DNA from: Brachypterus glaber
Lineage: Eukaryota; Arthropoda; Insecta; Coleoptera; Kateretidae
Direction of reading: 5' to 3'
Length of the DNA: 64,000 nucleotides
Assembly: GCA_958510825.1 (NCBI GenBank)
Contig: OY294044.1
Location: 103,330,893-103,394,892, forward strand
Shown here: in pieces, positions 43,346 to 55,586 of the stretch
How the letters are laid out: each line of letters starts with the position of its first letter
Position numbering within the stretch: the stretch's first letter is position 1
The notes under the pieces: generated by a model
Seen by the model: the letters and a program-made list of their open reading frames with translations, nothing else
What the model was told of the DNA's origin: nothing
The model's database searches: none
Position numbers and translations under genes: made by a program

Positions 43346-44158
43346 GTTCAGGGTGTATTCATCATAAATTATAGCTAAATCATTTTGGATTTTTTCATGA
43401 ATATAATTTGCAAGGTAAAACTTTTGACGCAGTTAAATGTCCTCCGCGGTGTAGATGAAGGAATCACATTCTTGCCCATAAATTTGATATGGGAACTGTC
43501 CGCCATCTTGGATTTTGTGTTTTTGTCGATTTGGACGCATATTTTGCATTTCTCGATAAAAAAGATGAGTAACAAATTTGTAGAGAATTTAATTCTCTAC
43601 AATCTATATAGTCAATATTGTTGAATATTTTTTTAAGTTTTTATCAATCAATCATTTAACAATATTTCTGACCACGTGTTTGTTTCTGTCTAATCATATT
43701 ACAGTCATATCGAGAATTTTCTACTGTGGAAAATTCTAGTGAGAATCGCTCTAGTATTTTGTTTTTCAGCATTTCTTTTTACAACAAGATTCCATACCTT
43801 AAATAAATTAAATATGAATATATTACTATTTATAATTATTGTCATTACTTTATGATTTACCAAAAAATACTTTTTATAAAATGTAATGACAGATTTTATA
43901 GGTTGACTTTTATGAACTTGCTTGCAAGCCTAGTGCAGTGCCGCGCTAGTCAGTACTGCAGTAAGTGACTCGACTATTGACAGGACCATAATTTGCAATT
44001 TAATAATGGACAAAAAAAGGTTTTAGTTTAGCAATTGAGAATGAAATTAAATTAACCAAATCAAAGAATATGCCTGTAAAAATAATAAGATAAGTAACAA
44101 AACAATTTATATCATTTTGCGTGGAAAAATATAAAAGTTGGTTTGACATATTGTAAAT
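43346..44158. other. Unassigned stretch
   Basis: No gene recognised. GTAGAGAATTTAATTCTCTAC at 43580-43600 is a palindrome of about 21 bp. The related piece AAAGATTGTAGAGAATTAAAT recurs at 46618. Confidence 0.4.
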
Positions 44159-46092
44159 GGGCATTTCCCTGTCGATTCAGGCAATGCTGACTGCACGATG
44201 GTCATGGATTTGGATGTAATTTGGTTTATGGGTTCTATATGACACCAGAAAAGATCCCCCAGAGGATTTTCTCCTAAAAATGCATACTTTGTGAGAATTT
44301 TTTAGTTTTTTTAAGAAATCGTAAATTTTCAGAAAAGTTGACTTTGAAGTTTAATAACTCAAAAACGGTTTGAGATATTTAAAAACTGTTTTCACCAGTT
44401 GAAAAAACACCTATTTTTGCATATAAATCCAATTTTTTAAATTCGATTGTCTTTTGTTTTTTGAGATATTTAACAAAAGCTAAAGCTCAAATTTTCTCAA
44501 AAACCCAAATCCCATTTTTTTTTAATTTTCAGAAAACATTCTTTAATGTATTTATTTTAACATACCTTATTTACCTTCCCCACTATTTTGTTTAGATTTT
44601 AGTTATATGCAATAATATACTGATATAAGCCGATTTTCACTATTTTTTTTATTTTTTTTACAATTTATTGTGGCACACTTTAAAATATTTAGCTTTTTTA
44701 TAGTTTTTTAAGTTTAGAAATAAAAAAAATAAATAAAAAAAATAAAAAAATATAAAAAAAATAAAGAAATCAAAATAAATTAGAAAAAAAAATAAAAAGA
44801 AATTAGAAAAAAAAAACGATTACATAGCAAACAACTGACATTTAAACATTGCAAAAAAAACTTTTAATGATAACACGAAAAAAAAATCATAGACAAACGT
44901 ACCTAAACCTTGCAGACGTTTTTTTCATAATTACCTCATTTTTTTTATTGTATTGTTTTAAACAATGTTTTTAATTTTATGCAGTTAGTTTATAAGATTT
45001 TGATCCGTTGATCTTTTTATTAAACATAGTAGGCTTTGGAAATATGGCGTTATAAAAAAAAAACAATTGTTTTATGAATTGCATAATCTGCACAAAAAAC
45101 TCGATGTTCACTAAAAACACTTATTAAATTACGATAGCAAGACATTTTTATAATTTAAATAATCATTCTGTAAAGTAACGCAACTTTGACAGTTCATAAA
45201 ACAATTGTTTTTTTTTATAACGCCATATCTCCAAAGCCTACTATGTTTAATAAAAAGATCGACGGACCAAAATCTTATAAACTAACTGCATAAAATTAAA
45301 AACATTGTTTAAAATACAATAAAAAAAACGAGGTAATTATGAAAAAAATAAAAAAATAAGTCTGCAAGGTTTAGGTACGTTTGTCTATGATTTTTTTTTC
45401 GTGTTATCATTTTTGCAATGTTTAAATGTCAGTTGTTTGCTACGTAATCGTTTTTTTTTCTAATTTCTTTTTATTTATTTTTTTCTAATTTATTTTGATT
45501 TCTTTATTTTTTTTAATTTATTTTTTTTTTATTTCTAAACTTAAAAAACTATAAAAAACGCTAAATATTTTAAAGCGTACCACAATAAATTGTAAAAAAA
45601 AATAGTGAAAATCGGCTAATATCAGTATATTATTGCATATAACTAAAATCTAAACAAAATAGTGGGGAAGGTAAATAAGGTATGTTAAAATAGATACATT
45701 AAAGAATATTTTCTGAAAATTAAAAAAAAAATGGGATTGGGGTTTTTGAGAAAATTTGAGTTTTAGATTTTGTTAAATATCTCAAAAAACAAAAGACAAT
45801 CGAATTTAAAAAATTGGATTTATATGCAAAAATAGGTGTTTTTTCAACTGGTGAAAACAGTTTTTAAATATCTCAAACCGTTTTTGAGTTATTAAACTTC
45901 AAAGTCAACTTTTCTGAAAATATACGATTTCTTAAAAAAACTAAAAAATTCATATCTCACAAAGTATGCATTTTTGGGAGAAAATCCTCTGGAGGATCTT
46001 TTCTGGTGTCATAGAGAACCCATAAACCAAATTACACCCAAATTCATGACCATCGTGCAGTCAGCATTGCCTGAATCGACAGGGAAATGCCC
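44159..46092. mobile_element. 1.93-kb near-complete palindrome, AAAT duplication
   Basis: Arms of about 915 bp (44159-45075 and 45185-46092) pair almost throughout around a loop of about 110 bp. Ends GGGCATTTCCCTGTCGATTC and its complement. AAAT flanks both sides (44155-44158, 46093-46096). No coding capacity. A transcript would fold into one very long hairpin. Confidence 0.9.
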
Positions 46093-46103
46093 AAATCGTT
46101 AAA

Positions 46104-46285
46104 AAATAATCTCCTGAATTACATACGATTCTTTGAATTATCGGGAAAAATTCACAGTTTTCATAATAATAATTACTCCAGGGGCATCGACGCCCCGGTC
46201 GTAATTATTTCCAGACAGCAAATTTTTATGAAAACAGTGAATTTTCCCCGCATAATTCTCAGCCTCCTGTGTAATTATATACGAA
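46104..46285. repeat. Hairpin with GC-rich tip
   Basis: GGGAAAAATTCACAGTTTTC pairs with GAAAACAGTGAATTTTCCCC; the tip is GGGGCATCGACGCCCC. Confidence 0.75.
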
Positions 46286-46293
46286 AAAAAAAA

Positions 46294-46590
46294 TATTGCT
46301 AAAAACACAGCCACCACAAAAAAAACATGCCAGAGACTAGATCAACGCATTTTTATATTTTCGAAATCGCTGAAACCGAATCTGACCTCAGAATTTCTCC
46401 AGTTTTTAATTTTTTCTACCCTTAAAAAACATCTGAATTTAAGGAATTTAAAGGTAGAAAAAAAAAAGTGACCTGTTGAAGCAATTCTGAGGTCAGATTT
46501 GCTTTCAGGGACCCCGAAAATATAAAAATGCGTTGGTCTATTCTCTGGCACATGAAATTTGTTTTTTAGGTGGCTGTGTTATTGGCAATA
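46294..46590. repeat. Foldback repeat, CACAGCCACC ends, copy 1
   Basis: TATTGCTAAAAACACAGCCA pairs with TGGCTGTGTTATTGGCAATA. Inner arms AACGCATTTTTATATTTTCG and their complement pair. The minus-strand frame inside is an arm artefact. Confidence 0.8.
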
Positions 46591-46683
46591 TTTTTTTTTC
46601 AACAATATTGACCATATAAAGATTGTAGAGAATTAAATTTTTTAATCACCTTTTTTATCAAGAACTTTTTTTTCTTTTTGTTG

Positions 46684-47005
46684 CCGCACATGTAGCCACA
46701 AAAAAAAAAAGGTCAATAATTTTTTAGGAGACCATTCCTACTCCTATGTATTTTGAGGAGCTGAATCCGAATTTGAATTCGAAATAGCAACTTATCCGAC
46801 TAGTTTTGGAGATAACCTCAAAAAACGTTATTTTCATACTCGAAAATAAGGTTTTTTGAGGTTATCTCCAAAACTAATCGGATGAGGTGCTATTTTGACC
46901 TCAAATTCTGATTCCGTGCCTCAAATTTGAGGCAAAATACCTTGGAATACAATGGTCTCTTTAACAATTCCGGGCCTTTTTTTTATTTTTGTGTGGCTGT
47001 GTTAT
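46684..47005. repeat. Foldback repeat, GTGTGGCTGTG ends, copy 2
   Basis: GATAACCTCAAAAAACGTTA at the centre pairs with AAGGTTTTTTGAGGTTATCT. Outer parts contain GGAGCTGAATCCGAATTTGA, also found at 62390, and end GTGTGGCTGTGTTATT. Related to copy 1 and to a half copy at 62332-62450. Confidence 0.75.
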
Positions 47006-48060
47006 TATTGCTTACAACTGTTCACCTAGATCTGTTTTTTATTGTATAGTAAACAAAATTTGTTTCAACTTTTCAATTAGTTTACATTTTACGTAAATTA
47101 GTTAGAGGATTCGTTGCGAAAAGGGTTCAATTAAAAAATCTATTACTGAAAAATCGCTTTTAGTTTAATTTGTTTCTACTTTTTCACTTAAAGATAAAAA
47201 TAAGATTAAAATCAAACTTGAAATACCTTAATTTAAAGTATTTAGACAGGGGCGTAAATTTAGATTTTTGTTGGGAACGGCAAAAAGTTTGTCTAAAAAA
47301 GGCATCTCTCTCCAGGGCCGTAGCTAGGGCATTTGTACAGGGGGCAAGATCTAATGAAACCTAGGCTTCGAACAATAAAGTTAGTTTTGTAAAATTGCAT
47401 GTTATTATTACATTGTTTTTCATTAAAGTAAATAAAATACATTGAACAGTGTTCATGAATTTAAGAGTTGTTTAATAGTACATAGTAAAGGTAGTAATAA
47501 TGTCAACAAACATATCGAGTGAAAAAAGATTGAAAAAAAAATTTAAAAATCTACCATAGTATAGATATTTTAAAAGCGTGCAATGTACCTGGTTTCTAAA
47601 TTTTGGCTTAGTTTAACAGTGGTTTCTAAATTTTGGCTTAGTTTAACAGATGATATATATTTTTAAGTGAGGTTATGTCGTTTATGTACATTTTAGCCAT
47701 TAATTTAAATTTCGCGGTTAAGTTTTTATCAAAATGACGGATAGTAAATTTTTATATAACTTTGAGATGACAGCTCACCTATATTCTTTGTCTATGGTTT
47801 CAACCAATAAAAAACAAGGCATTTCCATAACGACGGGATATTTTAAGGGGTAATATCATAAGTGATACTAGGTTAGGTATCGGTGGTTTTTTACATAAAT
47901 TTTGCGAATATTAATCCCAATGACGAAAATGCAACGACTGCTTTAGCAGGAGTTGCATTTTCCAAAAATTGGGATTAATAGGAGTAAAATTTGAAAAAAA
48001 GCACCGGTACCTAACCTAGTATCACGAATTGATATTTAGGGAGAGAATATAATTTATATT
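47006..48060. repeat. Mixed repeats: hAT ends, duplication and hairpin
   Basis: CAGGGGCGTAAATTTAG (47249) and CAGGGCCGTAGCTAGGG (47314) are hAT-type termini without visible partners. GGTTTCTAAATTTTGGCTTA occurs twice in tandem (47590, 47620). 47861-48035 is a hairpin: GTGATACTAGGTTAGGTATC pairs with GGTACCTAACCTAGTATCAC. Confidence 0.65.
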
Positions 48061-50630
48061 TAATACACATACCTCTTAATTATAACGTATTAATCCACAA
48101 ATAAATTATATTTTATAAATTAAAAAGCAAACAATAAGCACGATTTTAGATTAGAGAAAAGAGGGGTAAAAAAAACCATCGTAGGGGTAAGGTATTTTCA
48201 CTTATCAGTACAGCATACTACATATATATAAATTGTATTCTCGTCTTGAATATATACCATAAAATATATACCAGTTTTCTAGTTCTTTGATATAACAAGC
48301 TTGATAATGTAATATTATAACAAAATATCAACTAAAATGCAAAATTAAGGCAATTTTTATGTCTTATTAGCCTATTTTTATTCAATATTAATAAAATTTA
48401 ACGAATTTAGATCTTTTTTACTCCAAAAATTAGATATGTCAAACATGAATTTATTGTTTCAAAATAAATTAACATCAAATTAATTATTATTAATTATTTA
48501 TTCAAATTACTTTTGAAGATTTAAATTGTTAAAAAATTGTTTCAAAAAATAGTCCTGCAAATACACCTCTAGATTCGGTATATTACATATGAATATCGCC
48601 CTGTAAGTTTCAAAACATGATGACCAGTATTCGGCGTAAACTCAGTTATGATTCATCAACGTTGAAAATAAACACAGAAACATAGGCTTACGGAATAATT
48701 ATGAGGAAAATTTTTATAAATCGAAACATTTGACGACTAATTTGTTACCCACAACAATATTAACTATACATACGTATATATCGGTGTTTTTCAAAGAAAA
48801 AAATGACATTAGATTTTTATCTTTTAAGAATACAAAAGTTTTTAATTTTTATTTGTCGATAACTTTTTTTCCCACCTTACTCGTTTAAATGGAATCATTA
48901 AAAAAAATCAATATAAAAAGAAATAAAAATGTAAATATTTAAAACCTCGCTCAACGCTAGAGTCGACGCGGCGCCTATGCGAGTACTGGAAATTCGCCGA
49001 CTACTGATGATTGGTAACTTATACAAGCCCCAATTTATTACTCGAATATAGCGTACCTTATTTATAAGTTTATAAGTTTTTTGTATTTTTTGTATATGGC
49101 CCTCTGGGCTGGAATAAAGGATTATTATTATTATTATTATAAACTAAGTGCAGTAGTTCATTGAAGTTTGTATATCGTCAAGGTTTCAACTGTTTAAATT
49201 ATAGATTTGAGTTCTGATCAATCAAAACTTTAAAATCATAAAACTTACCTTAAATTTCATAATTTAGTGATGTATTATGCTGGGTTGGGCTTATATTAGG
49301 ATAAATCAGTATCTATAGTACACATTTTGTTAATATTTTAAATATTAGCTAAAATAAATAGTCAGTTGGAACTTTGATGACCCAAATCTATGTTTTTTTT
49401 TTAATAATTTGAACATAAATGCAATATTTTGCATAAGTTATTATTAATCATTATTAGAAGCACAAGTATTCCTCATCCACCTCAATAATTTTGGTAAAAA
49501 TCACAGGCCAAACTTTTTATGCAGTGACATCGATGTGACTTAAGTTAATTTTCATTAACGGAGTTCCTGATTTTTAAGTAAGAAATTCAAGACTTTATTA
49601 TCAGTTAGATTTCGTTGCACTAAAAATATCTCAAAAAATGCAGATAGAACATGGTATTGTAAATAAAATGGGCTATGTGCATAATATTTTTATTTTTTGA
49701 GTACAGGCAAAAAGGTAGTTAGTAAAAAGCTCTATTCAAAAATGCAAAAAAGTGAAAACCTGAAAAAATGTTAGTTGAAACCTTGTTGTTCTGATACGAC
49801 GATATATTACCAGTAATCTTGTACAGAGGTATTAGTGCAAGGCACTAAAAATATTTAACTTTCCCCAAGGAAAGTCTTGCGTTAGTAAAACAAATGCGGA
49901 AATTTTGTATTGCTTTTTCAAAAAAATTTTACGTTTCTGGACGTTTTATATTCAAAAATATGATTTGTGTAAAAAAAAGTTCTGCCTGTCGGCAGAAAAT
50001 AATTTTTTAAAAAAAAAAAAACGAAAAAAAAATTTTTTTAATTTTTTTTTTCGTTTTTGATTTTAATGAACCTAGACCTACAGGGGAAAGCAGTATTTTT
50101 TGTAGATACGATGTTTCGAAATTTACGGTGCGATATACTCTGATAAAAATAAAAAATAGACCAGACTCCGAAATTTAAAATTTTTCCTACAAAATTCCTG
50201 TAAACTCTCGAATACAATTAATTATAAAAAGCGAGAACATTTTTAAATCGCCATAAATTTATTTTTAACGACTTTAGCCACCTAATCCGAATAAATTCAT
50301 TTTTGTCCTATTTCTTTTCGGGTTTTGGCAGAATATTATTCAGAATTAGGATGACTATTATTAATAATAAAAAGGCCGTAAGATTAAAAAATTTCTATTC
50401 ACAAAAAAAAGAAAAAATATAACGCCTCGGGTCTGTTCGTTGTGTAAAAAATATGCAGGTGCTATAGATTTTTTGCTGTAAAATAAACCTAATGAAGCTT
50501 AAAAAAATATTCTTTCTAAAAAAGTTTTACAAAAGTTTTGATTAAAAACATATTTTTGATTAAAAGTTAATAAATTTGAATATTAGAAAGTTAATTCATA
50601 CAGGGTAACAGAGAGGTTTAGAAGACTAGC
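48061..50630. other. AT-rich region with a LINE 3' tail
   Basis: 48950-49140 looks like a plus-strand LINE 3' end (GGCCCTCTGGGCTGGAATAA, AGGATTATTATTATT). 49448-49560 shares about 95 bp with 62545-62645 (CACAGGCCAAACTTTTTATG). 50000-50060 is a poly-A/poly-T inverted pair. No gene recognised. Confidence 0.5.
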
Positions 50631-50857
50631 ATCGTGGGCTTACAAGCAAAGAGCACTAGTCATAAAACATGGGCTTGAGATATTGACAAATTTAACTTTA
50701 CTTTTATTTTTTTAATTTTTGTAACAATACTACTGAACTACTGAAAATTGCAATTACATGTTTTGATATAATGATATCCCATTTGTTGATTAAACAAAAA
50801 TGAAGTAGTTGGATTCAACCAAATTGACTTAGTGCCTTTTGCTTGTAAGCCCACGAT
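50631..50857. mobile_element. MITE of the GGCTTACAAG family, third copy
   Basis: 227 bp, ends ATCGTGGGCTTACAAGCAAA and TTTGCTTGTAAGCCCACGAT, perfect inverted repeats. Same body as 13166-13416. Confidence 0.85.
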
Positions 50858-50884
50858 ATGTAATAATAATAATAATAGATATGT

Positions 50885-51025
50885 TATACAGCCTGTTCCA
50901 GAACTCGCGTACAGAAATTTGAGGGTATTTTAAGAACCCTGTGGAAAATATGAAAAAAATGTAAAAAAAATCTCCTCAATATACCCTCAAATTTCTGTAC
51001 GCGAGTTCTGGAATAGGCTGTATAT
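50885..51025. mobile_element. 141-bp MITE with about 43-bp TIRs
   Basis: TATACAGCCTGTTCCAGAAC through AAATTTGAGGGTAT pairs almost perfectly with the right end. The ends sit in TA-rich sequence consistent with a TA duplication. Non-coding. Confidence 0.85.
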
Positions 51026-51111
51026 TATAATAACCATAAAAAATGACTATAAAGGAGGGTATCGCATTTTGGGCTAAATCGGCTGCAACGACAAGACTTT
51101 ACATGCTTATA

Positions 51112-54100
51112 CACTTCTGCTCAAAAATATCGGCCCACCTAAAAAAATACACATTTTTGAATGCTAATAACTCCAAAACTATTTAATGGATTTATTCGAT
51201 CTTTTTTTTATTTTGAAGCTTGAACTTTTAGCTCTTACTTACTGGAATAAAAATTATCAAACATCTTTTTTTATACCGGCAGCAATGAAAAGTGCACAGC
51301 TATGTTTTTTTACTGCACCTTTCGATATGCGCATGGTTCGCCACTGCATATTTTTTTACAATTTAATTAATTGATTTTATAGCCTAATTAAATGGAAGTA
51401 ATCTCTTTTTAAATTTTTTAATTTTCCTTTTCTCGTTTAGGAGATATAAGGTTTTTTCTAAAAATTTACATTTTTGCAAGTAACAAAAAAACTACGCAAT
51501 GGATTTAATTGATTTTTTTTTTAATTTGAAGCTTAAATCGTAAACTTTTATTTATTTAATTTAGGTTTCTGTTGGAAACATGTTTAAACTGAGTTTACAT
51601 TGCTTAAATAGTCATGTTTTTTTTACTCGATCTTTTTTGTTGCAATTTAAACACAAACTCAAATCTTTCCATAAGTTTTAAAACTTATTCTAATAGCCAC
51701 ACTTATTGTGACTGATTCCGTCTTTTATTTTTTATCATAAGTCTTCTCATTTAGGAGAAATTATGTTTTTTTGGTAAATAAGGACTTTTTAAGTGGTGGG
51801 CTAGTGCCACCCCTGTAACTAACTTTTTTATGATTGACAAGACTTGTCACTTATGTGACAATACTTTTTTAACTCGTTAAAATTTTATTTAATTGTATTA
51901 TTTAAATGGAAACAAGTCCGGAAGTAGCTGCCCAAGCTGTAGCTCTGCTACAAGAAGGGCACAGTCAGCGTTATGTTGCTCAACAGTTAAATATTACGAG
52001 AGCAGCGGTAAGAAGAGTATTCCAACGTTTTGAGGAGACCGGTTCCTTTAGTCGACGCCAAGGTGCTGGCAGACATAGGTGCACGTCCTCTCGGGATGAC
52101 CGATTTATCGAGCTTAATTCCCTGTGGAATCGTCGTCTAAATTCAGTTAATTTGAGATCACGGCTTCAAGAAACAAGAGGTGTAGCAGTAAGTAGGTCCA
52201 CTATTGGTCGAAGGCTTTTTGAAAGAAACCTTTGCTCTTATAAGGCCGCAACTGGACCTAAACTCACTGCTAACCATCGTCGTGCCAGGCTGCAGTTTGC
52301 AAGAAGACATTTAAACTGGGACAGAAACCAATGGGCAAAGGTTATGTTTTCTGATGAAACCAGGATATGTCTATTTGGGAATGATGCAAGACAGCGTGTC
52401 TACCGACGTCCTGGAGAACGTTATGCACAGGCCTGCATTGCAGAAAAAGTTAGTTATGGTGGTGGATCGTGCATAATATGGGGAGGTATATCATTGGAAG
52501 CTAAAACTGAACCCGTTTTTATTATAAGGGAAGAACGTGGACGGCAAAGGCGAAGTCTTACAGCGGAAAGGTATGTCGAAGAAATTTTGGAAGAGCACGT
52601 CGTACCTTACGCCGGAGTTATAGGCGATGACTTTATTTACATGCAAGACAATGCAAAGCCGCATACTGCAGCAAATGTCAGACGATACTTAAGAGATGTC
52701 GGTATCGACGTCTTAGAGTGGCCAGCTAATAGCCCCGATCTTAACTCAATCGAACATCTCTGGGATGAGTTAAAAAGAAGAATTCGATCAAGGAACCCAG
52801 CGCCAGCGACAATTCCAGAACTAATTATAGCAGTCGAGGAAGAATGGGAAAATATACCTCAGAATACTATAAGAAACTTAATTCTCTCTATGAGTAATAG
52901 AGTACAGGATGTACTTAGGGCTAGGGGGGGGAAATACCAGATATTAATATTAGACATATCGCACCCGTTACAGAACAGTGTTATAACACAAAATTTTGAA
53001 AAATGTGTTTTTAGTGTAATTACGGCTCTTATTAGGATCTACCGACCTGTATAAATTGAATGTTTTATTGACCATAATGTAATGTAACTAATAATAACGA
53101 AAAACAGCATTGTTGTAAAAAAACATACACGTCTAATACGTTTTTTTGTGTTTATAATTGTTATTAAATAATTTTAATAAAATTTAAAATTTGTTTATTG
53201 TTATTTTATTTGATAAAATATTTTGTTTAAAAAAAATTAAAAAGCAAAAAGTCCTTAAAAAGACGTTAGAACTTGTTTTTGGAGTACCATTAGAGATTTA
53301 AACAGTCTGTGCAAAGTTCGTTCGACATATATGCCTCAAAACGCAGTCTGAGCTAGGAACCAAAAAGTTGCTAACGCAGAAAACGTGTTAATTAAATGTA
53401 TTTATTTAAGCTAAAGTTATAGAAGTGCAATAGATCTTTATATTCTATCGACGCTTTTCCGTCATATACAGTTTTACAGGGGTGGCACTAGCCCACTGAT
53501 TAAAAAGTCACTTTTTCCGAAAAACTTTAATTTCTCCTAAATGAGAAGACTTATGATAAAAAATAAAAGAAGGAATCAGTCACAATAAGTGTGGCTTTTA
53601 GAATAAGTTTTAAAACTTATGGAAACATTTGAGTTTGTGGTTAAATTGCATCAAAAAAGATTGGGTAAAAAAAACATGACTATTTAAGCAATGTAAACCC
53701 AATTTAAACATGTTTGCACCAGAAACTTAAATTAAATAAATAAAAGTTAAGGACTTAAGCTTCAAATTAAAAAATAAATCAATTAAATCCACTGTGTAGT
53801 TTTTTTGTTATTTGCAAAAATGTTTATTTTCAGAAAAAACCGTATATCTCCTAAACGAGAAAAGGAAAATTAAAAAGTTAAAAAAGAAATTACTCTCATT
53901 TAATTGGCCTATAAAATCAATTAATTAAATTGTAAAAAATATGCAGTGGCAAACCGTGCGCATATCGAAAGAAGCAGTAAAAAAACATAGCTGTGTAATT
54001 TTCATTGCTGCCGGTTTAAAAAAAGATTTTTAATAATTTTTATTCCAGTAATTAAGAGCTAAAAGTTCAAGCTTTAAAATAAAAAAAAGGTCAAATAAAT

Positions 54101-54178
54101 CTATTGAATAGTTTTGGAGTTATTAGCATTTGAAAATGTGTATTTTTTTAGGTGGGCCGATATTTTTGAGCAGAAGTG
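51112..54178 (+). mobile_element. Tc1-type transposon with long TIRs, nearly intact
   Basis: 3067 bp, flanked by TA (51110-51111, 54179-54180). TIRs of about 700 bp run from CACTTCTGCTCAAAAATATC to TTACAGGGGTGGCACTAGCC read on the minus strand (51112 to about 51820 and 53473 to 54178). One transposase gene lies between them. TIR arms differ at scattered positions, so the copy is recent but not brand new. Confidence 0.9.
51906..53054 (+). CDS. Tc1/mariner transposase (DD34E)
   Basis: 382 codons, single exon. Cut-and-paste transposase that binds the TIRs and inserts at TA. Residues 6-45 form the first helix-turn-helix (AAQAVALLQEGHSQRYVAQQ) and an arginine-rich linker with GAGRHR follows. The second helix-turn-helix is at about 64-115, with WNRRLNS and RSTIGRRL. 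Catalytic residues are D150 (MFSDETR), D248 (YMQDNAKPHTA) and E283 (NSPDLNSIEHLWDELK), with exactly 34 residues between the second D and the E. The glycine-rich YGGGSCIIWGGIS lies at 184-196. Normal family proteins end GGNTRY about residue 346. Here an eight-G run at 52924-52931 shifts the frame, so the protein continues for about 38 unrelated residues. With seven G the frame would stop at 52947-52949. Confidence 0.93.
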   Translation: METSPEVAAQAVALLQEGHSQRYVAQQLNITRAAVRRVFQRFEETGSFSRRQGAGRHRCTSSRDDRFIELNSLWNRRLNSVNLRSRLQETRGVAVSRSTIGRRLFERNLCSYKAATGPKLTANHRRARLQFARRHLNWDRNQWAKVMFSDETRICLFGNDARQRVYRRPGERYAQACIAEKVSYGGGSCIIWGGISLEAKTEPVFIIREERGRQRRSLTAERYVEEILEEHVVPYAGVIGDDFIYMQDNAKPHTAANVRRYLRDVGIDVLEWPANSPDLNSIEHLWDELKRRIRSRNPAPATIPELIIAVEEEWENIPQNTIRNLILSMSNRVQDVLRARGGKYQILILDISHPLQNSVITQNFEKCVFSVITALIRIYRPV

Positions 54179-54180
54179 TA

Positions 54181-55457
54181 GATACATAAAAAATAAATAC
54201 TTAGCCAAAATTTCATCCCTTTTTACATCCCGGAACATACTTTAATTAATTATTTTAATTAAGAATTTTGACATATGTCAGTGTACGATTTGGCAACATT
54301 GCAACATCAAGTGTCAAATGTCATCTCGTCAAAATAAAAATAACTTTGCACATTAACTACTACAGTGGGGCCAAAGTGGGTCTGTGTTGTGTTCACTGCT
54401 CTTGACTATAATATTATAATATTTGGTTGTGTTTTATTAGTTTTCACGGATTTAATATACTGTAATTCAATGTGTAATTAGGCTGGACTTATGTGACTAG
54501 TTTCCTAAGTTTCAGTACGATTATGGAGTTATTTTTGAGGTATTTATACTATAATAACATTGTAAGCAAACCATTAGCTTCAACGATAACCCAAAGCATC
54601 TAGTTCCATGGGACAGTGTTACCCAAGACAAGTAATTTAATCTGGCTTTCAACATGTTAAATTGGTTTATTTCCATGATATGATTTAAAACTAGATTATG
54701 AAAAAGTAACACATACACTTTTAACTTATAATATTAATTAAATATATTTATTTAAAAATAAATATATTTAATTAATATTGAACAGTGTTTTTATTATACA
54801 TTCTATCTAAACGTATTTATGTTGGTTTTGTAAATAATCAAAAAATATTGCTTTTTTTCAGTATGATAGTCACATTTAGCGCAAGAATAATGCGATGTTG
54901 TCGGGTTTACGATATCAAATAATTCCTTAGTTTTTATTTTTTTTTCATTTTGTTCTTTATCAAATAACACAGTTTTTTATCATTTCTTTTCATCATTTTG
55001 CACTTTTTTAAACAAAAACATATTTTTCTTATTTAGCCCAAAACTCCTATTTAAAACGATACCCTTCTTTGTATTTATTGTTTTCATAGGTGTTTGTAGA
55101 AAGAGATTATTTCACTCCACCCTAGTGTCCTTGATTTGTGATTTTAAACAGAAAATATTCTTTTTCTTATTGTATACATGAAGGTACGTTGTATAAAATT
55201 TACATTTTGACAGTGTTAATGCAAATTTTAAATTAAACACGTTTAAATAAAATAAAAAAAAGCAGAATTACCTACTTTTTTCTTTTCTTTGACCTCTTTT
55301 GCAAACAAAACTTTGAACGTATTTAAATTTAAAACCATTTAAAACTATTCACAAGAATAGAAAAAGTTGTGAAGATGTGTAATGCTTTACATTTTGTATT
55401 TATACCTACTCTTTACAGTGGATAGCATATTACGTTCCCACCACGTTCTTGTCAAGC
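54181..55457. other. AT-rich region with a 50-bp palindrome
   Basis: 54730-54779 is an A/T palindrome with 24-bp arms and a 2-bp centre (left arm AATATTAATTAAATATATTT...). No gene recognised elsewhere in the stretch. Confidence 0.5.
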
Positions 55458-55586
55458 TACCGTCAACCGGAGTGAAACCGATCAGCAGGGGTGAAACCAA
55501 TCATCACGTATATGTTGGCTAATGTTTTTAGTACTGGCTGTATACAGCAGTCAGCGCGCGGCGAAAATCGACAGGTTACTGCAGCA

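Noticed and set aside
44700..45540. Poly-A and poly-T tracts as processed pseudogene tails
   Set aside because: They are paired arms of the large palindrome.
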